Below are positions 1-10,779 of a stretch of 64,000 nucleotides of DNA, piece after piece. Both the position numbers and the translations under genes were made by a program. The number at the start of each line of letters is the position of its first letter. The first letter of the stretch is position 1. Source of the stretch: Bretschneidera sinensis (taxonomy: Eukaryota > Streptophyta > Magnoliopsida > Brassicales > Akaniaceae). A model generated the notes under the pieces. The model was given only the letters and a program-made list of their open reading frames with translations. It ran no database searches and was not told the DNA's origin. The stretch is taken from the NCBI GenBank assembly GCA_023935145.1, contig CM043699.1:72325638-72389637 (forward strand), in the 5' to 3' direction.

Positions 1-63
1 CACTTGCACAACACTGTATTGCAAACGACTCGTGCGCGTGTGAGTAATTTAAAACTCCCAGCA
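1..63 (+). repeat. Element A 5' LTR, last 63 bases
   Basis: Matches 5673-5734 with a few substitutions and ends in CA just before the primer-binding site. The rest of this LTR lies left of the window. Confidence 0.85.
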
Positions 64-69
64 AGTTTT

Positions 70-87
70 TGGCGCCGTTTCTGGGGA
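70..87 (+). promoter_or_regulatory. Primer-binding site of element A
   Basis: TGGCGCCGTTTCTGGGGA starts six bases after the LTR end. It is a mutated form of TGGCGCCGTTGCCGGGGA, seen intact in B3; this type is usually described in Athila elements as complementary to a tRNA-Asp 3' end. The tRNA assignment is from family knowledge and was not checked against a tRNA here. Confidence 0.75.
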
Positions 88-242
88 ATTGTTTTGTTAG
101 TGAAATTTTTGTCTGAATTGATTTTATTTTTCTACTAGTTTAGTTAGAAATTTTTTTTTATATTTATAATTTATAATTTTTTAATTTAATTTTAATTTAT
201 TTGTTTCTATTTGCAATTGCCCAAAAATAAAAATTAAAAAAA

Positions 243-977
243 ATGTGGATGAATCCAACGTCGGTTTCACAGTCTTTGGAGGACACTCTCAAGGATTTCA
301 TGAAGGTGACCGGCTAGTCCATTAGTGCAGCCAATACATTCAATGTTGATAGTTGTTCCATCTGTGCTAGCCCTATGTATTTAGCACAGAATTGTCCATC
401 TATTCTGGTTTTTGTTGAATATCCCATGGAACAAATGAATGCTTTCAATGACTGTCAGTGGCAATCAAATGGATCTTACTCCGAGACGTACAATCCAGGG
501 TGGCGGAACCACCCTAATTTTTCATGGAAGCAGAACCAACTGATGAATCAGGGAGGCGCCCCTCATCATGCTCACAATCAATACCCTCCTAGATTTCCTC
601 CACCAACAAGTTATGGTCGCTCAGCCCATCTAGCACCATCACTCGCTTACCAAGCTCCCACTAAAGCACCAATGTCGATTTTACAGTCATTGGAGGACGC
701 CCTCAATGATTTCAGGAAGATGACTGGCCGATCCATAAGTGAAGTGAGGAGTGCAACAATAGTAAACACCCAAGCGATTACACAGCAAGAGAGTCAAATG
801 GGTCAAATCGCAAGTCACTTGGGTGAAGGAGAGAAGGGAAAGTTCCCCAGTCAACCCGTGCCTAACTCGAAGGAACAGTTTGTGGTTGGAAATTCATCAA
901 CTCCTACGTATGGGCAGGAACAAGTGCAATCAATTATCACAATGAGTTATGGAAGACAAGTGCACAATCAAGTATAA
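243..977 (+). pseudogene. Element A gag, C-terminal part with zinc knuckle
   Basis: Encodes part of the retrotransposon capsid/nucleocapsid polyprotein. The frame opens at the ATG at 243, has an in-frame TAG near 314 and ends at TAA near 975. The same frame resumes after the TAA into pol, so gag and pol were one polyprotein. The knuckle CSICASPMYLAQNC keeps the three cysteines of a C-x2-C-x4-H-x4-C box, but the histidine is tyrosine. It is followed by the YNPGWRNHPNFSW block typical of Athila gag. The main capsid domain upstream is missing. A short segment (QSLED...DF..TG.SIS) occurs twice, near 270-330 and 680-745, which suggests the 5' part was rebuilt by an internal duplication during deletion. 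Confidence 0.8.
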
Positions 978-2018
978 GAGAACCCCACTCTACAGCAAGG
1001 GCAAGAAAGTGGCAACAAGGAGAAGAGAGATACTGAGCCATCTATAACCACAGCTACTATTAAGGATCTTCCTAGATCGTTTGTACCTAAAGCACCTTAC
1101 CCTGAGAGATTACAAGCGCCCAAGAAAGAAGGAAAGTCTGAGGACATTTTGGAGGCATGCTTTTCTCAGTTTGCAGAGGATTTAGATTTGGATAAGTTAC
1201 TTGAGCAAGTGAATGCCATTTTGGAGTCTGCTCCTCGGGAGAGCAGCGAGATGGAGGAGACTGTGGATGAATCCCACATTGAGGATCCCCTGGAGGCATG
1301 CTTTGCTCAATTTGGAGAGGATTTGGATTTGGATAAAGTACTTGAGCAAGCGAATGCCATTTTGGAGTCTGTTCCTCGGGAGAGCAGTGAGATAGAGGAG
1401 ACCACAGCACCTGAGCCTCTCAAGAAGGAACTTAAGCCTTTACCGGACAATCTTAAGTATGAGTTCCTAGGTCCAATAGATTCTTTGCCTATGATTATAG
1501 CTTCAAATTTGGTTGAGGCTCAAGAGGAGAAATTATTGGACGTTTTAAGAGAGTATAAGGAAGCTATCAGCTGGACTATTAAGGATATCAAGGGAATCAG
1601 CCCCTCGATCGTGATGCATAAGATATATTTGGAGGAGAATGCCAAGCCATCGAGGGAGCCACAAAGAAGTCTCAACCCAGTTATGCAAGAGGTTGTGAGG
1701 ACTAAAGTGATTAAGCTGTTGGATGTAGGGATCATTTATCCAATCTTTGATAGCGAGTGGGTGATCTCGATTCATGTCGTGCCAAAGCAGGCTGGATTGA
1801 CGGTAGTGATGAATAAAGACAATGAGTTGGTTTCAACTCGTGTGCAGTCAGGATGGAGAGTGAGTATAGACTACCGTAAGTTGAATACTGCCATAAGGAA
1901 TGATCATTTTCCACTCCCATTTATTAATCAGATGATGGAGTGCTTAGCTGGGCATGATTACTACTGCTGGGTCTGGCTAAAGATGTTAAACTTAGTGCTC
2001 ATGGGAGGCATCCCATAG
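978..2018 (+). pseudogene. Element A pol remnant: duplicated linker and N-terminal reverse transcriptase
   Basis: Same frame as gag. The protease region expected here is absent. In its place a 47-residue acidic segment starting LEACF is tandemly duplicated with a 141-bp period (starts near 1151 and 1292). The linker with ELKPLP and the RT N-terminal part follow, including the GWRVSIDYRKLN block near 1855-1890. Homology stops at residues HDYYC near 1968, before the catalytic FxDD motif. The next bases (GTCTGGCTAAAGATG...) match the sequence that follows gag in the B elements, so a deletion joins RT directly to the 3' region. There is no RNase H or integrase. Confidence 0.85.
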
Positions 2019-3116
2019 CATATCCTTTCTATTTGTTTATTATTTTATATATTTCTTGTTACTGCTTATTTCTAGTGTTGTTTTTGTTTTCCAGCCTTTA
2101 TTTTTTCAGGGACAACTCACACTTCAGTTCAAGTTTTGGGGTATGCTATTAGCCATGCCAGTCCAGCTAGTTCTCTATCTCCCAGATCAGCTCTTTCCAT
2201 AATATTCACGTATTGGGGACAATGTGTAATTTAAGTTTGGGGGTATGGGAGACATATTACAAACACTTTGTCCTAATTTTTTGTTGTTTTTTCTTCGTTT
2301 TAAAGAAAAGATAAATGCATCTCATGTTATTTTGAAAATTTGGTTGATCTAAACAATTTCTGTGATGTGATGTCATTGGTGAGCTTAAAATTTTGAACAC
2401 ATGATCTGGTGATAAAGTTTTAAAATTTAGTTACTTACTTTAGGAATTTGAGAATTCACATGTTTGATCTAATCTAACACGAGCACATTAGCACAAATTG
2501 TGTGAGGTATGACATATGATTTTAATGTGTACGTTTCCTTGTCTTAACTGAATCTGGATGACTTGTTGGATAAACACTTGGCATAAAAAAGTACAAAAAA
2601 ATAAAATAAAAAAAAATAAAAAATAGATGATCATAAATAAACTTTCCACTGAGTAACTGAACCTCTTGCCTTAGTAAGCAGTGAGTGTTCACGTCAAAAG
2701 GTGGGAATTTTTCTTCGTAGTATTAAGGCCAGTTTAATTTTGTAGCCTTTTTGACTCGACTTAGTAAGTCCTTAGGGGTGTCTTTACACCTAATGCCCTA
2801 AAACCATCTGGTTTGGGAGTCATTGACTTAACACTCGCTACATGGGTGAATTAGAAAGCTTAAGGGAACTAAACATAGCAGAGCCTTATAATAAAAAAAT
2901 AGAAGGAGAAGAAAATAAAAACTATGCCATTTTCGTTCATTTTGATGGGAAATTCGGTGAATCTTGAGACATGGAAACCTTACACATTGGAGTTATTTGG
3001 AAGTTTCATTTTTATATGCTAATTCACTTTACACAGTGTCAGACTTGTGATGCCTTAACCTGCCTTTTGTAAGTAATTAGATTTTAACATTTCTATTCAT
3101 TGCGAAGATGGGTTTA
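2019..3116 (+). other. Element A 3' region, non-coding
   Basis: No credible ORF. It matches, as reverse complement, 27200-28220 of element D, so it is a shared 3' region of this Athila group. It contains a purine-rich block near 2231-2246 like the terminal polypurine tract, and a weaker one near 2128. It is interrupted at 3117 by J and continues at 4365. Confidence 0.7.
2231..2246 (+). promoter_or_regulatory. Internal polypurine-tract-like motif of A
   Basis: TTAAGTTTGGGGGTATG is nearly identical to the terminal tract at 4508-4523. The same internal motif occurs in D (antisense, near 28071-28089). A role as a second plus-strand primer is inference. Confidence 0.5.
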
Positions 3117-4359
3117 TGATGAGTGCCAAATATTGCATATTTTGGCCCTTTAATTTACATTTGTTAGCTTAGGAATTTGTTACTTTGAGTTGTTTTCGTT
3201 GTTTTACAGGTTTACAAGCTTGGAAAGAAGTTTCACTAAATTGCCAGAATTGCTCGTGCAGATCAGCCATTTTTTAGGATTAAACTGTATTGATTTAGGA
3301 AGAACCAGAAGATGAGCCATATATGCTTGGAAAGATCTGGATGTCTATTTTCTGGGGAATTTTATGGATCAATAAAACAAAGAATATCCCAACTAAACCA
3401 AAAGCATCCAATGTATCTGCTCTCAACAAATCACAAAGGAAATCCAATTTAATCGAAAAGCATTCAATGTATCCATCAGATGAAACACAAGGACTATCCA
3501 ACAGTCAATTTAAACTCAATCAATTATAAGATTAACTCAAATAATTGACAAAACATTCATACTAAAAATTGTCAGATTTGTACAAGCAAATCTGAACTAC
3601 TACGCCAAACAACGACGGGGCTTCATCTTCAACCTTAGTTGAAGAGTCTAGCCACTCATAACTATGAAACTACAATTCATAATAAAAGTGCTAAACATTT
3701 AAACTAAAACAACTAAATGTAAAGAAATAAATAAATAACTTTACATGGGAGAAATTCCACTCGCTGACAGGTGGTGCTTCCCCTCATGGTGACAAAGCCT
3801 TCGAGATCCACCAGAATGCTAGCGGACGTCCACCGGTAAACACCAAAGTGGCTCAGGAATTGTACACTGAATAATGAAGTGGAGTGGGTCTTATATAGGC
3901 AAATACCACGAGTGCAATGTGTTTCCAATCCGATGTGGGATGTGGGATATAGAAATGTGTTTCCAACCGATGTGGGATGTGGGATTTAAGTCTTCACATG
4001 CCCTTCAAAACTTCTGTTCACGCTGAAATCCCGCACAGCCCGCACAACCTGACCTTTGTCTACTAAAATAGCTATAACTTTCTGTAGAAAAATCATTTTT
4101 ACGAGCCGTAAAATTCTCCAGAAAATAGACTTCTGGATCTTTCTAAGCATATATGGCTCATATCCTGGTTCTTCTTGAATCAATACAGTTTAATTTTCAA
4201 AGATGATTGATCTGTACGGGCAATTCTGGCGATTTTAGTGAAACTCCTTTCCCAGTGCTTGTAAACCTGAAAAACAACGAAAACAACTCAAAGTAACAAA
4301 ATCCTAAGCTAACAAACGTAAATTAAGTGGCCAAAATATGAAATATTTGGCACTCATCA
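3117..4359. mobile_element. Insertion J: two inverted LTR 5' ends with 5-bp TSD
   Basis: The 1243-bp insertion begins TGATGAGTGCCAAATAT and ends with the reverse complement of nearly the same sequence. It is flanked by GTTTA at 3112-3116 and 4360-4364. The left arm (3117 to about 3377) is the first ~260 bases of an A-type LTR in + orientation. The right arm (about 3378-4359) is the first ~890 bases of the same LTR type in - orientation. No U5 end is present. It carries no gene. Element D, reading through the same 3' region without an insertion here, shows the empty-site arrangement. Exact TSDs argue for one integration event rather than later rearrangement. Confidence 0.8.
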
Positions 4360-4507
4360 GTTTATCTTTTTAAGCTTGCTCATGAATGAATATCATGGTG
4401 ATGTGTGCTCCTTAAATTTTTGGATACCATGAGTGATGGACTTATCTTTATGTTCTTTGTTTTTCATATAGTTTTTAGTTTCGTATTGCTATGGGACTAG
4501 CAATATG

Positions 4508-4523
4508 TAAGTTTGGGGGTATT
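4508..4523 (+). promoter_or_regulatory. Polypurine tract of element A
   Basis: TAAGTTTGGGGGTATT lies directly before the 3' LTR start, the usual position of the plus-strand primer. Confidence 0.75.
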
Positions 4524-5734
4524 TGATGAGTGCCAAATATTGTATGTTTTGGCCCCTTAATTTACATTTGTTAGCTTAGGAATTTGTTACTTTGAGTTGT
4601 TTTTCGTTGTTTTATAGGTTTACAATCTTGGAAAGGAGTTTCACTAAATTGTCAGAATTTTTCGTACAGATCAACCATTTTTTAGGATTAAACTATATTG
4701 ATTCAGGAAGAACCAGGAGATTAGCTATATATTCTTGGAAAGATCCGGATATCTATTTTCTGGGGAATTTTGCGGATCAATAAAATGATTTTTCTAGAGA
4801 AAATTATGATAGTTTTAGTAGACAAAGGTCAAAGAGCAAAAGCTGGAATCTGCAGTATCCCACATCGGATTGGAAACATATTGCACTTGTGATGTTTCCC
4901 TATATAAGCCCCTCTTCACTTCATCTTTAGTAAGCAATCCAAGTGCCATTTTGGTGCAATTTGGAGGATTTCTACTAGCATTTTGGTGGATCTCCAAGGG
5001 CTTTTCTACAAACGGGGGAAGCGCTGCTCAACAACTGCGAGTGTAATTTCTCTCAATGTATAGTCAGTTTTAATTTATATCTTTTTGAGTTTTAATGCTT
5101 AGCACTTTAATTGTGAAATTTAGTTTCATAATCATGAGTGGCTAAAATTTTCAGCTAAGGTTGAAGATGAAGCCTTTCTATTGTTTAGCATTATATTTTC
5201 ATATATGTTCGTACAATTCTGATATTTTTAGTATTAAATGTTCTATTTCAATTGTTTGAGTAAATTTTTACGATTGATAGTTTTTAAATTGTTCAAGTTG
5301 GATATTCTGTGTGTTTTACCCGATGGATACATCGAATCATTTTGATTAAATTGGATATCCTTTGTGATTTGTAAATTAAACGGATACATTGGATGGTTTT
5401 GGCTTAATTAGGATATTTGTTGTGATTTGTTTAAAGTTAGATTCATGGAATCATTTGATAAATCTCTTTTATAGAACATGAAGATATATGCTTTACTTTG
5501 GTGGGGTGGATTCAGAAACCTTAGTGTTTTTATCATTTGTTTTTAAATCAATTTAGCTTAGTTTATATTTTTTTTGCAAAATACAATTCAAAATTCAGAA
5601 CTAGGTTAAGATAAGGTTAGTTTAGATAAAATTATATTTTCATAACACAATTCCCTGTGGATTTGACCTCGTACTTGCACAACACTATATTGCAAACGAC
5701 TTATGCGCTTGTGAGTAATTTAAAACTCACAACA
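4524..5734 (+). repeat. Element A 3' LTR (1211 bp)
   Basis: Starts TGATGAGTGCC and ends ACTCACAACA; the ends are TG...CA. A TATA box (TATATAAG) lies at about 4901, preceded by CCCACATCGGATTGG. The block at about 4623-4830 is the module shared with the LTRs of D, J, B2 and B3. The U5 end differs from that of D and the B family. Confidence 0.85.
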
Positions 5735-6440
5735 GCACACATGACCTATCCTATAGATTTATCAAGAAACGACAATATATCTTAATGACAATATCGCAAT
5801 AATGGACAAACCTAAAAGATAAATCTATCGGAATCAATCACATCCAAACAACTTGACATAAGAAGAGCATGACTAGACTTATATGGAGGAGAAGGGCGCA
5901 ATCACTGGATTAAGAAAATCTAAGATAAGAAAAACATAAAGTGCAGTTGTCACATGAACCTAAGTTCTTCTTGTTTAATCAAAGAGTAACGCATAAACAA
6001 TATTTTAATAATAAATCCTTACGACTGAATCAAAAATGAAAATAAGAACAACTACACTTAGGGATTCATCTTTTTGCCTTGCTTGGAGATTAGTTGGCCA
6101 TGGGGCTCATGCTTGAACACCGTAATGTTGAGCTCTCTCCTCTATTTCCAGCCTTAATGGATGCCCCTTTATCAAACCCTAAGTGATCTATTTATAATAC
6201 AAAAGTTCAAAGGTATTTTCGGCTCAAAAATATCATTAAAAACCCTAATTAGGTTTGGTGCGAAAACAGGGGTTCATGTGTGCACCGCGGCTCACACTAA
6301 TCTAGGCCGCGGCTCAACCTTGAAGTCTACTTTGTGGTGTTACTGGAGGTCACTGCCCAGATTGGCCCTGGCCACGACACACACTGATGGCCTTTGAGGT
6401 TCTTTTAGACAAGCTTTTGTAAGCCGCGGCCCAGCCTTTC
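5735..6440 (-). repeat. B': truncated antisense LTR of the B family
   Basis: Reading the minus strand, this matches the B1 LTR around 57290-58082. It includes the TATA region (antisense, near 6190), the CCTAATTAGG...TTAGGGTTTG block and a GC-rich U3 cassette with three copies of GCCGCGG or close forms (near 6287, 6309, 6423). It is cut on the left by insertion of A and stops inside U3 at the junction with the FG pol. Confidence 0.75.
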
Positions 6441-9359
6441 CAGGCCGTTGTGTCAAAGAATGATGGGAAGATCACAGTATGTGTAGACTACAAGGATCTA
6501 AATCAGGACAACCCTAAAGAAAACTTCTTCTTGCCATATATAGATACCCTCGAGGATAATACAACTGGAAATTCCCTATTATTGTTCATGAATGGCTATT
6601 CGGGGTATAATCAGATTCTTATGGCTCTTGATGATAGAGAAAAGACTAGTTTTACTACGTAGTAAGGGACCTTTTGCTATTGGGTCATGTTGTTTGGTCT
6701 AAAAAATGTTGGGGTAACTTATAAAAGGATGGCCACCACTCTTTTGCACGATATAATCCATAGAGAGGTTGAGGTATATGTGGATGACATGATTGTTAAG
6801 TCTGAAAGTAGAGAAAGACATTGGGATGCCTTCCATAAGTTCTTTGGTAGAATTCAAAAGTATCAGCTACGGTTGAATCCTAAAAAGTGGGCATTCAAAG
6901 TCACTACCAATAATCTTTTAGGCTTTATGGACAATGAAAGGGGAATTGAAATAGATCCGAATTAGGTGTCTGCAATCGTAGAAATGTTAGTGTCGAAGAC
7001 AAAGAAAGAGATTAGAGGAGTTTTAGGAAGAATTCAGTTCATTAACAAGTTCATTGCCAAGCTTACCCATACTTGCGAGCCCAATTTTAAACTACTTAGA
7101 AAAACCCAACTAATGGTATGGAACGAACAATGTCAAGAAGCCTTTGAAAAGATCAAAGACTATCTTAAGAACCCTCTAGTGTTGGTCCCACTTAAGCATG
7201 GTGTTGCACTTTTGCTGTAATTGTTCGTCACTAGCACCTTAATGGTGGCCATTTTAGCTTAAGAGGATAAAGATAAAAAAAAAAAGGGCCATCTACTACT
7301 TCAACAAGAAACTCGTGGCTTATGAGTTGAATTACTATTAGCTAGAAAAGACCTATCTCATTCTAGTTTAGGCCACTAAGAAACTCTAAACCTGCTTTTA
7401 ATCGTTCTAAGTGAAAGTGATCTTTTACCTAGATTCGTTAAAGCATTTATTTGATACTCTGACCCTAAACAAAAGGGAATGGATGGTCATTCTCTCCTAG
7501 TTTGATTTTCAGTACGTGACCTAGAAGTCTGCCAAAGGGGGGATAATTTCATATTTTTTTGGTAGATTTTCCAAAAGGAAAAGAAGAGATTGAAGAATTC
7601 AACTTCCTAAATGAAGAAATTCTAGAAATTGAAAACTATGAATGGAAGATGTACTTCAACAGGGCGGCTAATTAGAAAGATTACGGGATCAGGGCAGTGT
7701 TAGTTTCTTTGAAAGAAGTTGTCACTACCTAGTCAATTCTCCTGAATTTCAAATCTACCAATATTGTGATCAAATACGAAGCTTGTATTGCTGGTCTAGA
7801 AGCACTCATTGAGATTGAGGGAAAAGAGATCATAGTGTATGAGGATTCTTCGTTAGTCATCTTTTAATCGCACAGATAATAGAAGACAAAAGATGAGAGG
7901 ATTAAGAATTATTGGAGTCATTTTGAGAATATTGTTCAGTGTTTCGATAGGGTAACCATCGCTTATCTACCATGAGCCCAAAATTTGTTCGTCCATGCAC
8001 TGACCACTCTAGCTTCAATTTTGGAAATTTCTAAGAGGCTCGAGTCATTCCCATTAGTGGTTGAGCATAATGATGAACCTGCTTATTGCACACTTTCAAG
8101 ATCCAAGCTTGGTCATCTGACAATTTACCTTGGTATACATATCTCCAAAACTTCCTACATAAAAGAGAATTCCCTATCAATAGTGAAAAAAAGAGATAGG
8201 AGAGTGATTCAGTCATTGGATTCCTAGTTTATTATTTATAGAAGGAGACTTCATAAGAGATAGTTTAATGGGATCCAACTGTTCTATGTAGATGAGAACA
8301 CTACTGAGAGAATCATATTGGAAGTGCATGAAGGTACCAGAGGTCTGCATATCAATGGGGAAATATTGGAAAGAAAGATCCATTGCTTAGGTTATTACTA
8401 GATCATCAAGGAGACTAATTGTTGTAATTACGTAAGAAGTGCCATAAATATCACTTCCATGGAAATTTATACCATTTTCGACCTCGAGATCTCTCCAACA
8501 TGACCACACCTTGGTCTTTCACTACTTGGGGCATAAACATTATTAACAAAATTTCTCCCAAGGCTTACAATGGTAACAAATTCATCTTGGTGGCAATTGA
8601 TTATTTCACCAAATAGGTAAAAGCCGCATCATTTTCCACCATGAAGGCTAAGTATGTGGCATAGTTCATTAAGTATAACATCATTTTTCATTATGGAGTA
8701 CCTTTTGATCTAATCTCAAACAATGGAACAGTCATGGATTTACTGAATAAGTACAAAATTGAGCGTCACAAGTCTTCTCCTTATCGACCTCAGATCGATG
8801 GGGTAGCAAAAGCAGCTAACAAGAATGTTAAGAGCATATCAGGTAAAATGGTAAAGACTTATCGTGACTGGAATGAGAAGTTGCCTTTTGCATTATGAGG
8901 GTATCAAACTTTGATCAGGTATTCTATAAGCACTACTCTTTACTTTTTAGTTTATGGTATGAATGATGTTTTCCCTATCGAGGTGGAAATTCTTTCACTA
9001 AGGATAACTATGTAAAGTTAGTTAAAAGAGGCAGATTGGATTCAAGGATGATATAATGAGTTACTATTGATTGATGAAAAAAGGCTGAAGGTTATCCATC
9101 TTGCCTAAGGATATTAAAAAAGGGTTGTATGAGCTTTCAACAAGAAAGTAAAGCATTGGGGCATCAAGTAAAGAGATTATGTCGTAAAAGAACTTACACC
9201 AGCACTCCATGACCCGAGAGGCAAGTTTATACCAAGCTGGGAGGGCCCGTATTGAGTTAAGAAAATCCTATCCAGAAGGATCATGCCCCATACAGATAAC
9301 GACGACAATAACTTAGTCGATCCCATCAATTTGGATCGCTTCAAGAAGTATTACCTATA
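6441..9359 (+). pseudogene. FG pol: RT, RNase H, second RNase H, integrase (Tat lineage)
   Basis: Polyprotein remnant for reverse transcription and integration. RT starts at about 6450 (GKITVCVDYKDLN). It keeps the catalytic YVDD near 6776-6787 and the GFMDNERGIEIDPN block near 6930. A first RNase H follows (7200-7500). A second archaeal-type RNase H (7630-8010) has YEACIAGLEALIEI near 7780 and ends near AQNLFVHALTTLAS. Integrase spans about 8240-9000, with FILVAIDYFTK near 8580 and a terminal LDRFKKYYL near 9340. More than 20 in-frame stops and shifts are present. Most stops sit where the family has Gln, Trp or Arg codons, consistent with C-to-T or G-to-A decay. It is certainly non-functional. 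Confidence 0.85.
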
Positions 9360-10352
9360 ATCCTCTTTCCTTTTCTCTTGTTATTGTATCCCCATTCTAT
9401 AGGCCATTTTCTAAAAAAATAGCTCACTAAGTTGAAAACCCGAAAAAGAGATCAAGGGAAAGTTAGAGAATCAAATGATTGCTAAGTTAAAAACTCAAAA
9501 GGGTGATTCATTTTGACCATTTTCATTTCTTGAACTACATAAGGCTTGATTCCGTTTGTGAATAGGTAGGCAACCACTTTGGTGCAACCATATATTTCTT
9601 GGAAATCCCCTTTTCTCTTTTTCATACTTGTAATTTCTATGTGAATATATATTTTGTTCAAAAATTAAAAGATAATAAAAGGAAATTCACACTATGTTGA
9701 GTCACTAAGGATTTAAAACGTGGATCAATTTAATGCATTAATGACTTGAGTTTTTGGATATTCCATTTATCTTTCATTTTTTAAGCATTTTCTTGTTATA
9801 TAATAAAAACTCAAGAACGTGATATTGTTTTAAAATTACACTAGACTCCCCATTAACATCTCCATTTCTATTCTTTTCCTCATTCTGGAATGCTTTCGTT
9901 TGCCCCCAGACCCATGCCAGATAATCATTAGAGATGGTAAATTAAGTCACAGAAATAGTGTAAGGAATCTGTGTCGTGGTGTGTTTGGGCCAAGTATCTC
10001 AAATCAGTTCAGTCAACCATTCGCTCATCGGGCAGGTGTAATAGCCATGGTTAGATTACAGAACATTTGCGATTGCTCATATTGTATAAGAATCTACACT
10101 AGAGATAATATGAGCAGTGGGTATTACTAGTAAGCACCACACATCCATTTTTGAAAGTAGACATGGTGGTCACAGTGATCTTCCACCAAAGGCATACTTG
10201 GCTGATTTGCAAAACATCTGGTGTGTAAAACCAATTGAAGCAGCTCTCTTGTGAATCTTGCTTGATCAAGAATTTGTAATCCCAAATAGTTCCATGGATA
10301 GTTGAGCATGATGGTCCGTATGTGGAGGAAGAAAATTTTGGTTGTTTGGCTT
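9360..10352 (+). other. FG 3' UTR, first part
   Basis: Begins right after pol. At about 9430-9560 it has two 'gttgaaaacc'-type blocks and the GCTTGATTCC...TAGGTAGGCAACC motif that commonly follows pol in Tat-type elements. From about 9570 the sequence is AT-rich with no recognised feature. A 76-codon open stretch at 9900-10130 has no recognisable domain. Interrupted by C at 10353. Confidence 0.5.
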
Positions 10353-10760
10353 TGATGCCTTCCTTAACTCAGTTTTGATTTTACTTGATTTGAGACAAGC
10401 TTGAACTCCAAGAAAGTTACAAGATGTAACTAGAGAGAAGAAGAAAAATTTCTTATTTAGTTTATTAATGCCTTTACAAATGAGATACAACCCTATATAT
10501 ACTAGTTTACGACTGCCTAGTGACATTCATGTTAGTTACAAGTTAGTTACATTTCTAATTACTTCTAATAGCCCTTTGACTTATGTATAACTAACTAACT
10601 AATTTCATTTGAATCCTGATACTTCTACTTCTACTATCTGGATGGTGTTGGTTCATTTCCTTGGAGTCTTAAGGATCTTCTAAGCTGTTGGATAGTTGTT
10701 GTAAATCCCTCTCTTATGTCTTTTAGCTACTGTTTATTTACCTTTCCAACAACTGTATCA
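10353..10760 (-). repeat. Element C 3' LTR
   Basis: On the minus strand it starts TGATACAGTTGTTGG at 10760 and ends GGCATCA at 10353. A TATA-like TATATATAGG lies near 10495. It matches 15100-15508 over its whole length, with visible divergence. Confidence 0.85.
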
Positions 10761-10774
10761 ATACTTCCCTGATT
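10761..10774 (-). promoter_or_regulatory. Polypurine tract of element C
   Basis: On the minus strand AATCAGGGAAGTAT directly precedes the 3' LTR, just after the chromodomain coding end. Confidence 0.6.
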
Positions 10775-10779
10775 AAAAG

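Larger units (their letters stand above)
1..5734 (+). mobile_element. Element A: Athila-like Ty3/gypsy retrotransposon, deleted, 5' LTR cut by window edge
   Basis: The last 63 bases of the 5' LTR open the window. They are followed by a primer-binding site, a gag-pol frame, a long 3' region with a polypurine tract, and a complete 3' LTR (4524-5734). The 5' LTR end matches the 3' LTR end over the last 60 bases. The pol frame stops inside the reverse transcriptase, so protease, catalytic RT, RNase H and integrase are missing and A could only move with borrowed enzymes. J (3117-4359) is inserted in its 3' region. The left flank is outside the window, so the target-site duplication cannot be tested. 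A is itself inserted in an antisense LTR of the B family (5735-6440). Confidence 0.85.
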
